Below, piece after piece: positions 46,991 to 60,224 of a stretch of 64,000 nt of DNA. The stretch is from Cordia subcordata (Eukaryota > Streptophyta > Magnoliopsida > Boraginales > Cordiaceae), in contig JAPTOF010000007.1 in NCBI GenBank assembly GCA_028554755.1, forward strand, positions 3,256,001 through 3,320,000, in the 5' to 3' direction. A program made the translations under genes and the position numbers. The number at the start of each line of letters is the position of its first letter. The first letter of the stretch is position 1. The notes beneath the pieces were generated by a model, which worked only from the letters and a program-made list of their open reading frames with translations, was not told the DNA's origin and did no database searches.

Positions 46991-48021
46991 ATACAACTAA
47001 TATCAACCATTTAAGGAATAGGAAGTACAAGATCCTTAACAACAAAATAATATCAATATTTTTGCTGGACAAAATCTATTATTCTCGTAATTCATTAGAT
47101 AAGTTTTACAAATTTTAACTTTTGTTCGAGTAAGGGAAAAAGAACAAAAAAAATAGGACCATTTAATTTAATTAATTCTCAATAATCAGGAGATGATTAT
47201 CGTAGTATAGTTGGAATTGCATTTTCAGTGAATAAGCTTGTTTCTAAGGAAACTATCTTTCGGTCTCCATGTGAATGGCCCCATGTTTGACAAAGTCAGC
47301 AGAGTATCATTGCAAAAAGAGTGGCCAAACTATTACTAATTAGCCGTGGATGGTGTGTTGAAAAATCTCGCAATTGTTTTAGTTAAAAATATTAATAAAT
47401 ATATAAAGTGACAAATTTACGTGGAAAATAAATTTTAAATTGAGTTCGACTTTTTTCTTTTTTAGTTTCATGCAAAACGAGAGTTTTATTAACGACATTT
47501 TCCTTTTAACCAATCCATTGTTTTGTTCGTCATGGAAGTAAGGTGATCTACCTAATGTATTTCCCTTCTCTGTTCTTTGTCATAGTTAAGAGCCCACTCA
47601 TCTCCGATTTGGAGGAGGAGGAGATTGACCTTGGCAAAGCAAATGCAAGAATCTAACAACTCTGTCTATATTAACCAACTAAGAACTTTTTTTAAAACAA
47701 GTCCACGATGCACGAAATTTTTACTATTTATACCATGCAAGAATAATCTTCACTTTGTTTAACCACGAAGAATTGAAAAAAATAAATAAGAAAGGACAAA
47801 ATACATGTCGAATTAGTGACTAAAAGTTGATACATACAAGTCCTTTCAGCTTATATTAAAATATTTCGGAGCCTGCCTCGTGGCATCCAAATTGAGAGAA
47901 ATAAATTAAATGAGTATGATCGCCAACCGTTTGGATGTAATATTAAACCTAAATTTCGGTTATTTGCTAAAAAGATATTGATGCTAAAAATACAGGTTTA
48001 TGAATGTCTTTACCTTATGCT
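46991..48021. other. intergenic; downstream flank of the MFS gene
   Basis: AT-rich with no gene seen. The last 150-200 bp before 48022 probably contain the 3' UTR of the transporter gene. Confidence 0.45.
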
Positions 48022-49968
48022 TCACTTGTCAACCTGTGGCCTGTTATTACTAGCAGATAATGCTAATTCAGCTTCAGTAGCGTCAGCAGCCTCTCTGAAC
48101 TTCTTATAGATATCACCCTTGTAAAACTCTCTAGTTCTTGCAACCAAAATCAATGAAGAAACAGCTCCAAAGAATGTGACACAAGCCAATATTATAAAAG
48201 GCAATCTGTAACATTTACTACCAATGCAAGTAAGCTCCTTAACAGATGATCTGGTTAAGCCCTTTTTTGCAAGCTCCTTCAATGCCTCTCTGTCATAAAG
48301 ATGTCCAGTGACTTTTACATTTAGTATGTATGAGCCAAGAGGACTAGCCAATTGTCCACAGTTGAACAATGTGGAGTAGTATTTTAAACCAAAGAGCTCA
48401 GAGATGATTGCAAAGAGTAGTGGCAGTTGTGCACCAAATGAGAAGCCAATGATCACTGATGCCATGTAGACTGAGCCAGGGATTGGGAAGGCAATTAGGA
48501 GGTGGCCAATGCAGGCCAAGAATAGGACAAGTGTCATCATGAGTGGCCTTGGGAATTTGTACCTGTAAATATAAAATTCACCGTCACCCATTTAGAAAAA
48601 TATGAAAACTGTTTACCTGCAAAGTTATAAACAAATCACGCCCGTACGTGAGGAGGCCTGTATACATAATAAATAAACAAACCAATATCTTGTTCACAAA
48701 TTTAAGCTTTTAGATGGAGTGGTAATTCTACCGTACCTGGCAAGCAGAGTTTCAGATACAAATCCAGAGAAGATTCTGCCAAAGTAGTTCCATATGCTCA
48801 GAAGGGACACAAAGGATTTCACTGTCTTTGTTGGGTATCCTAGTGATTCCCCAATCTGCCCCAGGTTGTCCACTGCAGTTAGGCTTGAACCAAGTCCACA
48901 GAATGTTGCAAGAAACAGAACAAGCATGTCTGTGCTGAGAAGTGCTTGTAAAATTGAGTAGTCTTCTCCTCTTTCTGGCTTGTTGAAGATACTCTTGAAC
49001 CATATCGTAGTTTCCGGCTTCTCCTCTTGTTTCGCAGTTGCAGATGCCGGATTTGATTCCACTGCTGATGGATTCTCAACAGTGATTTTAGGTGCTTCAA
49101 TGGGGTGTTTCTTTTGGTTCCATGAGACTAACTCTTCTCTGATGGCAATCAAAAGAGGGACAAAGAATAAGGCACAAACCACTGTGGCACTTCCAGCATA
49201 AGCTGCCCGTGGAAAAGTCACCACATTTTGCACTATGGTCATGACCATAATGAACAAAGCCAGCACAATTGACACATAGAGGAAATGGTAGAGCACATTA
49301 TGCTCATTTTGCTGCCTGACAGCCTTCAAATCGCGGATCGTGTAGACAAACACGACAGACAATGCAGCCGGAAGCCACGCGATTAGGAGGATAAGAGACT
49401 TGGAATCATTCCCATAGACAGCCAGATAAATCTGTGTCAAGATTGCTCCACTCAGCCCAGTGAAGCCTTTGAGTAACCCCAGCATACTGCCTCTGCTTTC
49501 AGGAAAGTTTCTGACAGAAGTCACTAGAGCACCTGTGTTTGCGAAATTCTGAGAATTCGCCCCAACGCATATGTAGATGCACATCTGCCACACTTTTGGC
49601 TTAGCAATCTTGCCTGTCACAGCAAGCCATATCATGAAGTAGCCACCAAAGTTCATGGCTGCACCTACTAGTAGCACAAACCATGTTGGAGTCACCTCTG
49701 CAATAAGCCCTGATAAGACTCCAACGTTTGCGCCAAGGTCCTTGAAGAAGCCTAACAGGTTGAGAGTGGTTTGGTCATATCCCAGTGAGGCTTTTATCTC
49801 CTTGGAGTAGACTCCGAAGAGATAAGTCGCTCCGGCTCCAGCCATGATTAAAAACGACGCGAAGAGGGAGAACCATCGGCCTTTTACCACGTGCACCGCG
49901 AACCGGATTGCCTCTCTGCTGCCTCCACCGTCTCCGGTGGTGCCACTGGCTGCTGCTGCCTCACCCAT
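48022..49968 (-). CDS. nodulin-like / major facilitator superfamily membrane protein, two exons, 590 aa
   Basis: Exon 1 is 48737-49968, exon 2 is 48022-48562, separated by a 174-bp GT-AG intron (phase 2, giving LLAR-YKFPRP). The N-terminal half is the plant Nodulin-like domain (GRWFSLFASFLIMAGAGATY, LGYDQTTLNLLGFFKDLGAN, GANSQNFANTGALVTSVRNF, then GLLKGFTGLSGAI). The C-terminal half is an MFS fold (TVKSFVSLLSIWNYFGRI, FGAQLPLLFAIISELFGLKY). About twelve hydrophobic segments are visible, with a long charged loop at about 285-335 (PERGEDYSILQALLS follows it). Relatives are annotated NFD4-like; their substrate is mostly unknown. The start MGEAAAASG is the only good one. The length is usual for the family. 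No cut-off or shift. Confidence 0.95.
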
Positions 49969-50818
49969 ATTTCCAGTTTTTTGTAAAGAAAACTACAGGA
50001 GCTGAACAAAACTAGCTGGTCTTTATTGCAAAGTTTGGCCCTGGTTGGCTTTTTAATACTAGAAAAGTCTTAAAAGCTGCGAGTTGTTATCTAAGTGGGG
50101 TAAGCAAATAAGCTATACCAAGAAGATTAGGTGGTGTTGTCTTATTGTAATGCGCTAGTTTAGTGGTCAAAAGTGAGATGTGGATTGAGGAAACAATTTG
50201 TTTTACCCCATTCGAAAGTATGCTGTGAAAAAAGCAATTTCAGACACTAAAGAATCACTTGGCAAACAGAAAATTCTGGTATGGATAATGTTATCTGCCC
50301 AAGCCGCCCAAGGTACTGCAAGTGTTTATTTGGAGTTTATAAGTACCAAACAGTAAAAAGCATATAAAAGAGTACTTTTTCCCCCCAAATAAGCAAAGTC
50401 AGAGACCCTCTAATTCGGCGTACCGGTATTGGACTCGAGTTATTTACGATTGGTAGGGAGTTATGGTTCAATTTAGATATCAAATCATTTGGTTGTTTCG
50501 GCTTGAGAGCATATTAACACATTTCTTACATCTTAATGGATGCTCTAAGCACTTTTAAAATATCACTTAGAGACTACCAAAGTTTCATAAAAATTCTTCA
50601 AATCAGCCAATCAAATTTCGCAGCTTTGAGCCAAGGGATGAGATATACATATTTGCTGAGTTCATCCCCCATATACAAATACCAAACAAGTATGACCGAT
50701 AAGCTAAAAACCGACCCAAACAAGACTAGTTTCTTCTACTGAGCCAAAAATTAAAAGGAAAAGAAAGAAACCCTAGTTTCTTCTATCGTATGTTGGTCAA
50801 TTAACCTATTTTTTCAAG
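49969..50818. other. promoter side of the transporter gene and spacer
   Basis: A short leader and AT-rich upstream DNA. TATTAAAAAGCC on the minus strand (about 50051-50062) is a weak TATA candidate. A diverged Tourist-like fragment (about 50311-50413, right end CAAATAAGCAAAGTCAGAGA) lies in it. No other gene. Confidence 0.4.
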
Positions 50819-50821
50819 TAG

Positions 50822-50945
50822 GTTTTTTTTTTTTTTAATCTCATCCCCAATCCAATCTCCTGTCCCCTACGAGATTTGGTCCCTGCATCACTTTTACTGG
50901 AGTAGTTTTAAACATTTGAGATAGTCTCTAATCCTACTCAATTAA
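50822..50945 (-). mobile_element. SINE-like copy, 3' part
   Basis: Read on the minus strand: GGGACCAAATCTCGTAGGGG, then ACAGGAGATTGGATTGGGG, ending in an A tail (T run at 50822-50836). The same order of words occurs in the SINE at 63482-63670 (GGGTTCAAATTCCGTAGGGG, then a G-rich part and A tail), so the two are probably one family. The 5' part with box A is diverged. Confidence 0.6.
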
Positions 50946-50950
50946 CATAT

Positions 50951-52168
50951 AACAAGACCGCCCCCATTACCTGAGGACCTTCTTTATTTGCAAATTTAAG
51001 GCTTAATAAAGCAGGAAGAAAAGGATTAGTTACTGTATAATTAATACTGTAATTAGAGGGACCAGCCAAGCTAATTGATTAGAGCAAAACATTTTAGATC
51101 TGTTTTTGGGTCACACATCAACGAAATTGATGCAAAAAAAAAAAATGACTTGAAGGGTCAACATAACTAGTGGAGTTCGTACTGATAAGATAGATGATAA
51201 TTAGCCGTTATGGTGAGGCCCAATGTAATAACTCAAACATGATCATTTGCTATCTTATGCATAAATCCCCCCCCCCCCCCCAAAAAAAAAAAAGAAGAAG
51301 AAGAAAAGAAAAAGGGCCTTAATTTACATGCAAAAAATTTGATATTCATAGATCAGTCTTTTTAACGAATGTAATTTATTAGATTAATATTTTTATATAT
51401 TGATATAAAAATATCACTTACATCATTTGTATATTAAATTCATCATTTTCAATCACTATCCATAAATATTTTTTTAAGAGTGGGAAAACAAACAACTATC
51501 TAACGTAGGCTTGAGACCTAGTGATGGAAACTTTTACGTGAATCGTCAAATATTTATATTTTATCGCAGGGTTTAATGGAGCAAAAGGTCAAAAACTGTG
51601 ATTCCAAACCGATATCTAATTACTCGATCAATCGATTTTTTAGCTTTATATATTGAACTTTTATGCGTATGTGATAATTGTTCTCGTGACTTTTTTCAGC
51701 TCGCCCTATTATGGATCAATAATTAACATTTATATATTAGTGGTAAGGTACAAAATGTCATTATCCTAAATATATTAATGACAATATTATATTTTGACCA
51801 TGAGAAGATATATATCGGGATCATGTGACGAACTTACAAGAAAGGAGACAAAAAATATCAAATCTAGGAGTGGTGACAACCTGGTCATTGACGTAGTTTG
51901 TATGTCGTTGTCTTTATTTACAATTGAATGATTTTTTAATTTATATTAATATATTTCATTTTCAACAAAAAAAAAAGAAAAAAAAATCCATTGGTCTTTC
52001 TTTAATCATACACAACCTCAAAATGCTTCAATGGGAAAGGATAGGCTATTATATGACTCATTGACGATTGAATAAATCCATTTCCCAAAGCCTCCTCGTG
52101 ATCGAATGGCCCCGGGAAGGGGGGGGGGGGTGCAGCAGGACACAGTATTTGCCTTATCTTTCGGTGAC
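50951..52168. other. intergenic, no gene seen
   Basis: AT-rich. Contains a C run followed by an A run and GAA repeats (51267-51306) and a G run (52117-52131). No coding frame worth reporting. Confidence 0.4.
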
Positions 52169-52411
52169 GAGTTTAAAGAGTAGTTTGGTACATAAAATTT
52201 TTAAAAAATTTTAAGATATAATTAAGGTATCTTGTTTATTTATTTTTTGGACCAATTAAAAAGAAAGAAAAGACAGGCACACCATTTATATATCTCTGCA
52301 CCAACGAGTTTAAAGAGTAGTTCGATACTTAAAATTTTATAAGTGTAAAATATGATTGAGACATGTTTATTTTCCTTTCCAACTAGTTAAAAAGAGAGAA
52401 AAGAAAGGCAA
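52169..52411. repeat. 136-bp tandem duplication
   Basis: CGAGTTTAAAGAGTAGTT starts both copies (52169 and 52305). Each continues through ATAAAATTTT, a T-rich centre and AAAAAGA.AGAAAAGA.AGGCA. The copies differ by scattered changes, so it is an old duplication. Confidence 0.7.
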
Positions 52412-52563
52412 ATGAGACAGGTTTCTGCCTTAATAGTTGTTTTGATGCATATAGTATGCAACAACTAACTTTTCACTGGATACATGTGCACAATTTTCTA
52501 TTCCAAGAACTAAGATAGCCTCACTCAAAGTGATAGGGAACTTATGTTGTGAAACCTTGGCAA

Positions 52564-52612
52564 GGTGTACCTTTGAAACTTGGTGTACCTTTGAAATTTG
52601 GTGTACTTTTCA
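52564..52612. repeat. 18-bp minisatellite, three units
   Basis: GGTGTACCTTTGAAACTT, GGTGTACCTTTGAAATTT and GGTGTACTTTTCAAGCG follow each other at 52564, 52582 and 52600. Confidence 0.75.
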
Positions 52613-53065
52613 AGCGTGTGATTTTCACACTTTACTTTAAAAGAATTATCTTTTTATATTCACTTTTCTTATATCTTAAGTTCATAGACTTTATTTATGG
52701 TAAATTGAATCGGAGTCCTCCATAGTTTATCAAATCTGTATCATACCACCTAATAGTTGAAAAAGTCCTTCATAATCCTTTTAAGATTTATTAAAAGTGC
52801 ATCACAACCTCCATCATTAAAGAATTTGTTATCTCTGACTATAATTGTATAGCACGTGCTTAAATTGCGGGTGTTTCCTATTCAAATTAATTTTTGTTGG
52901 TTCAAAACTACTCGTCTCTTTCCAACAACAATTCCTGTGACATACAATTTTGAGCCAACAAAAATTAATCTGGACTAAAAAAAACTCTCATGACGTGTAA
53001 TTTGGACCATGTAATGTAGCTATAGTTAGAGGTAATAGATTTTTAATAGCACGGGGTCTGTTGCA

Positions 53066-53163
53066 CTTTTAATGGACCACAAAAAGATTATGAGGAATTT
53101 TTTAGACCACAGAACTTTTAATGGACCACAAAAAGATTATGAGGAATTTTTTAGACCACAGAA
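53066..53163. repeat. 49-bp tandem duplication
   Basis: Two essentially identical 49-bp units (start CTTTTAATGGACCACAAAAA at 53066 and 53115, end TTTTTTAGACCACAGAA). A shortened variant CTTTTGATGGACCACA follows at about 53177. Confidence 0.85.
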
Positions 53164-53224
53164 GGGTCTGATACACTTTTGATGGACCACATGAGAACCC
53201 GTTGCACTTGCCTTTTTAATTATT

Positions 53225-53605
53225 TACAACTCATATATTATATGTTCACAACTTTTATACTTCATGCTTGTAAATTTTAATTATTCATAATTGTTATATA
53301 CTATGTTCAAAAAATTTAATTGTTCACTACTTTAATATTATATGTCCAAAAATTTTATATTATTTGTTCACCAAAAATATTCACATTTAATATTACAAAT
53401 TCTGTTAAATTCTATGGTATATGTCTGTAGGACTTACACTTTGTATTCACAATTCATATGTTATATGTTCATAAATTGTACATTTTATGTTTACAAACCT
53501 TATAATATCTTCGCAAAATATTTACAAGTACTTTTACTGTTATTCACAAATTTTAAAATGTTTGTTCACAACTCCTTTTAGCTTATATTTACAACTTATG
53601 AAAGA
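53225..53605. repeat. degenerate AT-rich array (TTCACAACTTTTATA type)
   Basis: Irregular units of about 25-35 bp with ATTATATGTTCACAA, TTTTAATTATTCACAA and similar words. Same word set as 45775-46040 and as 63870-64000 (TTCACAAGCTGTGAATA). It probably belongs to the element ending near 54090, with right-end GGGTGCACTATAAAATTTG. Confidence 0.5.
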
Positions 53606-53627
53606 TATATTCGTAACCCTTTTTATG

Positions 53628-53726
53628 TTTTTTTATTACCCAACCTCCGTCTTATATGAAATTTAAACTCAAGATCTCACTCTTAGGAGAAATAAATTTC
53701 AACCTTTGAGCTACTTCCTCATCCCA
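53628..53726 (-). mobile_element. SINE-like insertion with target-site duplication
   Basis: On the minus strand it shows box A-like AGTAGCTCAAAGG and box B-like GAGTTTAAATTTC about 35 bases on. It then runs GACGGAGGTTGGGTAATA and into an A-rich tail. Flanked by TAACCCTTTTTATG (53614-53627) and TAACCCTTTATG (53727-53738), a target-site duplication with a small length difference. It sits inside the AT-rich array element. Confidence 0.65.
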
Positions 53727-54499
53727 TAACCCTTTATGAGTTGTCCATCACTTGTAAATGATATCTTCAATCCTCAAAACTTGTAAATTGTATGTTGACA
53801 AATCTCAACATAATAAACATCAATATTTAAGACCAATTTTTTCTTATGCATCGTATCCTCCTTTCTTCGTCATCAATTTTTTTCTTTGAATCTTTCACGC
53901 CCGCATATATACCAACACCTGCATATACATACGTATTATATAAAGAGAGAGGGAGTGACGGAGAGGGAGAGAAGGGAGAGCTACAAAGAGAGCTTCAAAT
54001 ATATTTTTCCAAAAAAAAAAGTATCTGCACCTCACACAATTAGAAGTGAATGATGCACCCTACGTGTATAGTAATTTGGGTGCACTATAAAATTTGCGAA
54101 ACGAATAGGCGAGGCGGAAGTTTATGTATGTACAAATTGTTGCGAATTATTAGCTAAGTGAGAGAGATGAACAATGCAAGATACTTATTTGTTGTAGAGT
54201 TAGGTAAAATAATTGAATATCGTTATATTGTAATAAAATATTCTAAATTCAAATTCATTCACTAATATAAATAATGAAGTTAGACTGATCTGAAGCATGC
54301 ATTTGAACAAACTGTTATAAAATAAAATTTATAACTTTGGGATAGATCTAAACTTATCCTATTTTGGATAACTTATTCATCATAAAAGAAAAGAGAAAAA
54401 GGTATATATGAAATAGACTATGGACAATTGGATATTCAGAGAATCGATAGCCATGTTTGGTCTTTGAGGGGATAATGAAAAAAATAAATATATAAGTAA

Positions 54500-54990
54500 C
54501 TCTTATGGGTGCATATGGTTTGATTTGATTTAATTTTAAACCTACTTCAAATCAAACTAAACTAGTTAGTTTTAATTTGAAATTAACTAATTTGTTCAAG
54601 TTTTGTTCAAAAAAAAAATACAAAATCGAATATTAAAGACAATAGAATATAAGTGTAAGAAATTAGGACTTTTTGGAATAAAAATATTTTTTTTTGTAAT
54701 TATAAAGTACTAGTTGAATTATAATTTGGTGGTTGAATCTTAAAAACATAAGTATAAGAGCTTGGGTTTGAGTGTATTAACTCTTTTATATGAAAGAGTA
54801 TTACATATTTACAATACATAGATTTGTTTGGTTTAGGTTTGACCGAAATTTAATCTAAGCATAACTAAATCAAACCAATTGTTTAGGTTTGCTGAGCAAA
54901 ACATCCAAAATTTATTTTTTAAAGAAAGAAAACCAATCTGAATATTTGGGTTGGTTTGATTGGTTTAACCAAATTATATTCACTTCTAAT
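54500..54990. mobile_element. possible MITE with TTTGATTTGATT/GGTTTGATTGG ends
   Basis: The left end GTGCATATGGTTTGATTTGA and the right end TTTAACCAAATTATATTCAC are imperfect inverted repeats. AAATCAAACTAAACTAG and AAATCAAACCAATTG lie inside. Borders and family unresolved. Confidence 0.4.
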
Positions 54991-56225
54991 CATCCAATGT
55001 ATGCGGAGATTTTCACTTTATTATATGGCCCTTGGTTCAACTAATTTCAAATTACTGCATTTTTCTGTTATTTTTCTAATTCGAGGGTTTGGTCTTGTGT
55101 GAGTTGTTAGAATTGAACTTATTGATAGTACAGAGAATGGGTCTGTCATCCTAAGAGAGATGGTTCCGTTTCATTTAGTGTTGATACATATATATTAAAA
55201 TCTCAATGTGTAATTTGAGTGAAATCTTTTTTTTTTTTTGGGCTAAATGGCATTCCAATTGAACAGTTAACTACATAAACTTCTGCCGGAAACTAGAAAA
55301 TGACATGTGAAAAACATGCAGCATCCTTCGTGCTAATCACACAATAGATAAATGGCTATCGATTTCAAGTTGCCCAAAAGCTTGAAACCAATATGGTAGT
55401 GCTAACCGTAAGTGCTAGCTAGTGTGCTACCATGTGATACATGGCCGGCCTCCTAGTGCTGAGCCAATTACGACTACCACCAAAGCACGAAATTTCGTTG
55501 TTGTGATCGTGACTTAAAAACCAAAAAGAGAAAGCCTTAATCAAGAATAAAGTGAAAAGAAGGAAAATGTTTCCGCTAGTTAAGGAGAAAAAGAGAGTAT
55601 CTTGTGCATAGTGATTCTCCTATTTCTCTTCGCCTATTACACTATAATGATTTCTCACATTGAAAATCTCACTTTTTTTAGGTAATTTTTAAATTTAAGG
55701 GATTTTTCTACATAACAGACCAGTCTTTTGAATGAGCTTTTCCTTTAAATTTAAGTTGTTATACCTACCCCTACCCTGTTGCACTACTCCACCCCAGAAT
55801 CATGATGTATGCATGCTTTGTGGGTGTGTAAGTGTATATATACGGAAAAGAGAAGGAAAAATTGATAAAAAAGGAAATAATATCATATAAAAAATATTAT
55901 TATTATTTTTTGAAAAAATAAAATGTATCTTTTTTTATAAGAAACTCTTCTTTAAAATATTTCTCTTTTATGATGACTGAAAATTTGAAAATACTATTTC
56001 AGTGTGATAGTCAAACCCAAAAAAATATGTTAGTTTTTGGACAAATATTTTCCCTGAAAATATTTCTTTTTTGGTAAAACAAACAGAGCCAAATGTTATG
56101 AAGTTTGATAACCCCCCCCCCCTAAAAGAAAAAAAACCAAAAAAAATGAAAAAAGGAAAAAGAGAAAAGTTTGATTAAACCACAATAGGACCCTATACAA
56201 GTAATTCAACTATGGAAACTTATAT
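54991..56225. other. intergenic, no gene seen
   Basis: AT-rich with a poly-C/poly-A junction (56112-56150). No coding frame or structured RNA recognised. Confidence 0.4.
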
Positions 56226-56848
56226 CGTGCATCCGTAGCACATAATGCGACTTATATCTACAACTATAAATGTATTGAACAAACAGCTTATTAGTACTAA
56301 ACAAAGATAATCTGTTAATTTTATTAAATAAACAGCTTATGAATATTAAACAAATAGTCTTTTTATTCTAAACAAACATCTGCGGCGGCTTTTATGTATA
56401 GATGTTTATTAATTTTACACTTTTCAACATATATTGTGATGATCTGTGGATTTTACTTGACAAACAACTTATGAATACTAAATAAATAAACTTTTTATTC
56501 TGAACAAACATCTGTGACTGTTTATATATATATACTAGTGTGACACCCGTGCAATACACAGGAAGTGATATATGTGATTGGATACATTAAAATTATAGAG
56601 TTTTTGCATCTTACTAAATAGTTATTGAAACAATTATATACTATAAAATTAATAAAATAATAATTATATATACAAAGAAAGGATATAATATTAATTAAAT
56701 TAAAACGTTTAATATAAAAATGGAACTGAATAAATGATGGAAAACAAAAAATAATCTAAGAATGGGCATATTTAATTGATAAGTAATTATGGAAAGCTTG
56801 TCATATAGAGCACCACTTGGTAGCACGAAATTATAACTTATTTTGCTT

Positions 56849-56890
<42 letters not shown>

Positions 56891-56960
56891 TTTACACTTT
56901 TTAACAGATATTATGATGATATGTGGATTTTACTAGACAAATAGCTTATGAATATTGAAC
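56226..56960. repeat. array-bearing element, relative of 23631-24971
   Basis: Begins CTTATATCGTGCATCCGTAG and holds units such as TATTGAACAAACAGCTTA, TATTAAACAAATAGTCT and CTTTTTATTCTGAACAAACA. A near copy of ATTTTACACTTTT.AACA.AT and TGTGGATTTTACT occurs twice (56410 and 56885). In between lies an AT-rich segment starting ACACCCGTGCAATACACAGG and a (TA)n run at 56848-56885. That segment looks like a later insertion. Confidence 0.5.
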
Positions 56961-58606
56961 AAATAGTCTAATATATCATACTCTGTGTTCCTACAAGTAC
57001 ATGATATAATTTGTGCTCAACTATGTCGTGGCTAGAATTCGAAATCCAGGCCCATTTCATGGTTGGCAATATGGATTTCAACAAATTGGTTATTTACTAT
57101 CCCTATGTGAATCAAAATGCCTTTTTCACATCAACACACTAGTCCCTGGGGAATTACTCTGCTTATAGCGTTAGAGTTTTACGAGCAATATTTAATAATT
57201 ATAAATTACAAATATTATTATGATAAAACGATATAAACAGTTCGCATCTGTTATATTCTAAACCTATATATGACATAGCCAAAGGCTGAAGCACAAGACT
57301 TTGACATTTCCGAATGGGGCCTTTGGCCCAGGAGAGAATGTGGGCCTTTAATACCTCTCTTAGCCCAACACCTATGTTGCAAAATCTTGCACTTTGCCTC
57401 CATACATAACACAGATGGTATCAAATCAAATTACATATTTTTTAGTTTCCAGAAAACACAATTCTTTTTGGGAAAAGATTAACGTAGATATTAAAAAAGC
57501 TTTACAAAAATATTAGCTTTAAACTTTATGCGGCATTATAAGGTCTTTGATATCTACAATATACTCTCTCCATCTTATTTTATCAGTCATTTAAAGTTTT
57601 TACACTCAGACCAATAAAACTAATTAATAGCATCATTTTTAGATTAATTTACAATAACTTGATAAAAATACTCTTTTCTCTTTTTTTGTCTTATCTAATA
57701 TTAATGAGATTTAATTAAAAATAAAATAAAGGTAAACTTAAAAAAAAATTATTACTTCCTTAAATTTTTTAAAATAATAGATATTTCAAAAAAAAATTTT
57801 TAAAACAACTAATACTGCGAGACGAAAAGAGTAATTAAGATTCCTTGAGAACCCCAAAGATTGCAAGGTCCTTTCATGAGGCAGGCACCGAAGATCCGCG
57901 ATAGTCCTTTGGAGCTATCTACGATGATGCTAGTCAAGGTCCTAAAAATCTCTTGCCTTAAAGAGAACCCCTCATCTTCTTGAATTATCATCATCTTGAT
58001 ATACTTTATTAGGCTGCAGCTACTGGTCCCACAAAAAAAACACAAGCTCTGCTTTTTCCACCGCGTCAATTACCATTGTTGGATAATGCACGCATTGTAA
58101 AGCGGATCAGTTTAATTTTCTGCTGCAAGGGCATTAAAATTCAGATGATTTGTCCTGTACTTGTCCTGACTCGTCATGTCTAATGGATTGTTTCCTTCTT
58201 GAAATAATTCTGGTACATAACATTGTTCTTTTTGTAATTTATTGTAAGTGTACGTTATTTTTTATAATTATAAAATGAAATTTTCTTGTGATCTAATGTA
58301 CAATCATACGTGTTCCTAAAATAAGCATATAGAGTTCTTCTTTGGTCCTCAAGTATGTAAGACATGAGCATTTTTCTTTAAATGGGAGTTTATGTCTATT
58401 ATAGAATCACAAGAATTAATTTACATTTATAATAAACTATAGGGGTAGGATGCTATATATTTACCAAAATAATTATTTCATAAAAGTTCTAAAAAATTCT
58501 TTTATTAATAATAATTTGCATTAAGTATGTTAAAACTACCTAAAAACTGGAGAAGAAAGGAGAAAGATAGAGAGAATATTTGATGTGAAATTACTTAATT
58601 CCTTAT
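56961..58606. other. intergenic, no gene accepted
   Basis: The frame at 57809-58069 (minus) lies in a less AT-rich patch (57835-58080) but shows no domain. The patch could be a fragment of a gene or transposon that I do not recognise. The rest is AT-rich. Confidence 0.4.
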
Positions 58607-58806
58607 TAGTGATTGAGAACAAATTATAATCGACCTTAAAGAGAGTGGAATTATGTTTCTCATAAGAGAGAAAAAAAGAAAAAGAAAAAAAAACTCATCT
58701 CACACTAGTGATTGAGGAAAAATTATAATCAACCTTAAAGAGAGTGGAATTATGTTTCTCATAAGAGAGAAAAAAAAAAGAAAAAAGAAAAAAACTCATC
58801 TCACAC
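58607..58806. repeat. 99-bp tandem duplication
   Basis: Units start TAGTGATTGAG at 58607 and 58706 and end AACTCATCTCACAC. They share GAGAGTGGAATTATGTTTCT and a purine run, differing by a few bases. Confidence 0.85.
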
Positions 58807-60199
58807 TTGATTGATCCTTAAAGGAATTATATCGTCAGTGGATGCTTAAATTGAAAGGTGACTATTTTAATCATTTCCCTGAAGATTGTTCATTTATATA
58901 TTGTCGTTGTTCTAGGCATCGAGGAGCGTTAATATCTACAAGAGCCCATTTTACAACCTTATGGCTCCCATTGGAGATGGTAATTGTCACGTTGAGTTGA
59001 ATAGATTATAACACGAAAAGAAAATTTAGTGAAAAAAATCAAATTATTGAGGAAATTAAAGAGAGATGATACAACAGTTCATCAACCCTTTTCAAAGCTT
59101 TATAACGAATTGTTTACGTGCCCTGTTTCCTGCAAAATAAAATTTAAATCTTCTCACAATATTATAGCGTTAAGACTAAATCTAATTATGAAAAATGATA
59201 TTATAACTGAAAGGAACTGCATACTTCATAGCTCCAAAACGAGTTGAAAAACTGTCAATTAATCACTCTCGTAATGTTACGTTTTACGAAGAGGTCAAAA
59301 TCCAGCCCATGAGCCATTTATGTGTACACTAAACCAGATGAGAATTGAATAGCGGGCATGGTACTCCATCAAATATTGATTGCGGACAACCCAGAGCCAG
59401 TAAACTTTTAGCTTTTATTATGTTTTTATTAGCACACACTTTTGCAGGTGGTTATTCATATTATTGATTGCATGTAGTGTTTCGGCTGAGTTGTTAAGAG
59501 TTCTATCAGAAGACCTTGCAACCATTATACTTTGATATCAGATATATTTATAACTGTTAAATTGGGTTCATAATATAATAATCTAATAGATAACTAACTT
59601 CCATTATATATCGCGACATTTGCAGGAACTTATGAAAAAGCTATTGCATTACTAGCATTCTTTTTTTTTTTTTTTCCTTATTTGGGTTTTTACTTTTGGT
59701 GTTCTTCCATCCTTTAAAAAAAAAATAAAAAAACTTTGTAAGCTTTTGGCGGCCTACAATGAGTGATTAAATATTCTTTCGAAATTTCATTATTTCTTGT
59801 AATATTTATACTCTATGGAAGAAAAAAGATTGATATGATGTTTGGTACATTGTATAATGTTATTAGTTCTAAGTTATAGTATTCAACATCTAAAACTTGT
59901 TTTTTTTTTTATAAGAAAATTTTAATTGACGAAATCAGACTACCAGAACACTTAAAACATGGAGCCCGACCACCAAATAGCAAATCTCAGATGTACATTA
60001 TGTCTCTTATATTGTACATTAATTAAGTTGAGACCATTAAACGCAAGGTAGGGAAGTGGATTTGAAATTAAGTTATAAACTGTGTCTATCTCTAAGTTTT
60101 ACCTAAGACATACCTGAGGGACAATATTTAACATCCAATAAGTTGTGCACTATTCTACCAACAAAATATTAGATGATGAGTTTGAACATTCCAAGTAAA
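58807..60199. other. intergenic, no gene seen
   Basis: AT-rich. Small open frames (for example 59029-59247) show no domain. No repeat that I can define. Confidence 0.4.
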
Positions 60200-60224
60200 G
60201 TCACATGACCCATTATGCATTTTT

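Noticed and set aside
56526..56580. Possible Helitron end (ACACCCGTGCAATACACAGG)
   Set aside because: Similar GTGC.A.GCAC hairpins occur near Helitron ends, but no TC...CTRR borders could be defined here.
57809..58069. 86-codon minus-strand frame
   Set aside because: No recognisable family; the surrounding patch may be a gene fragment, but nothing supports a protein.
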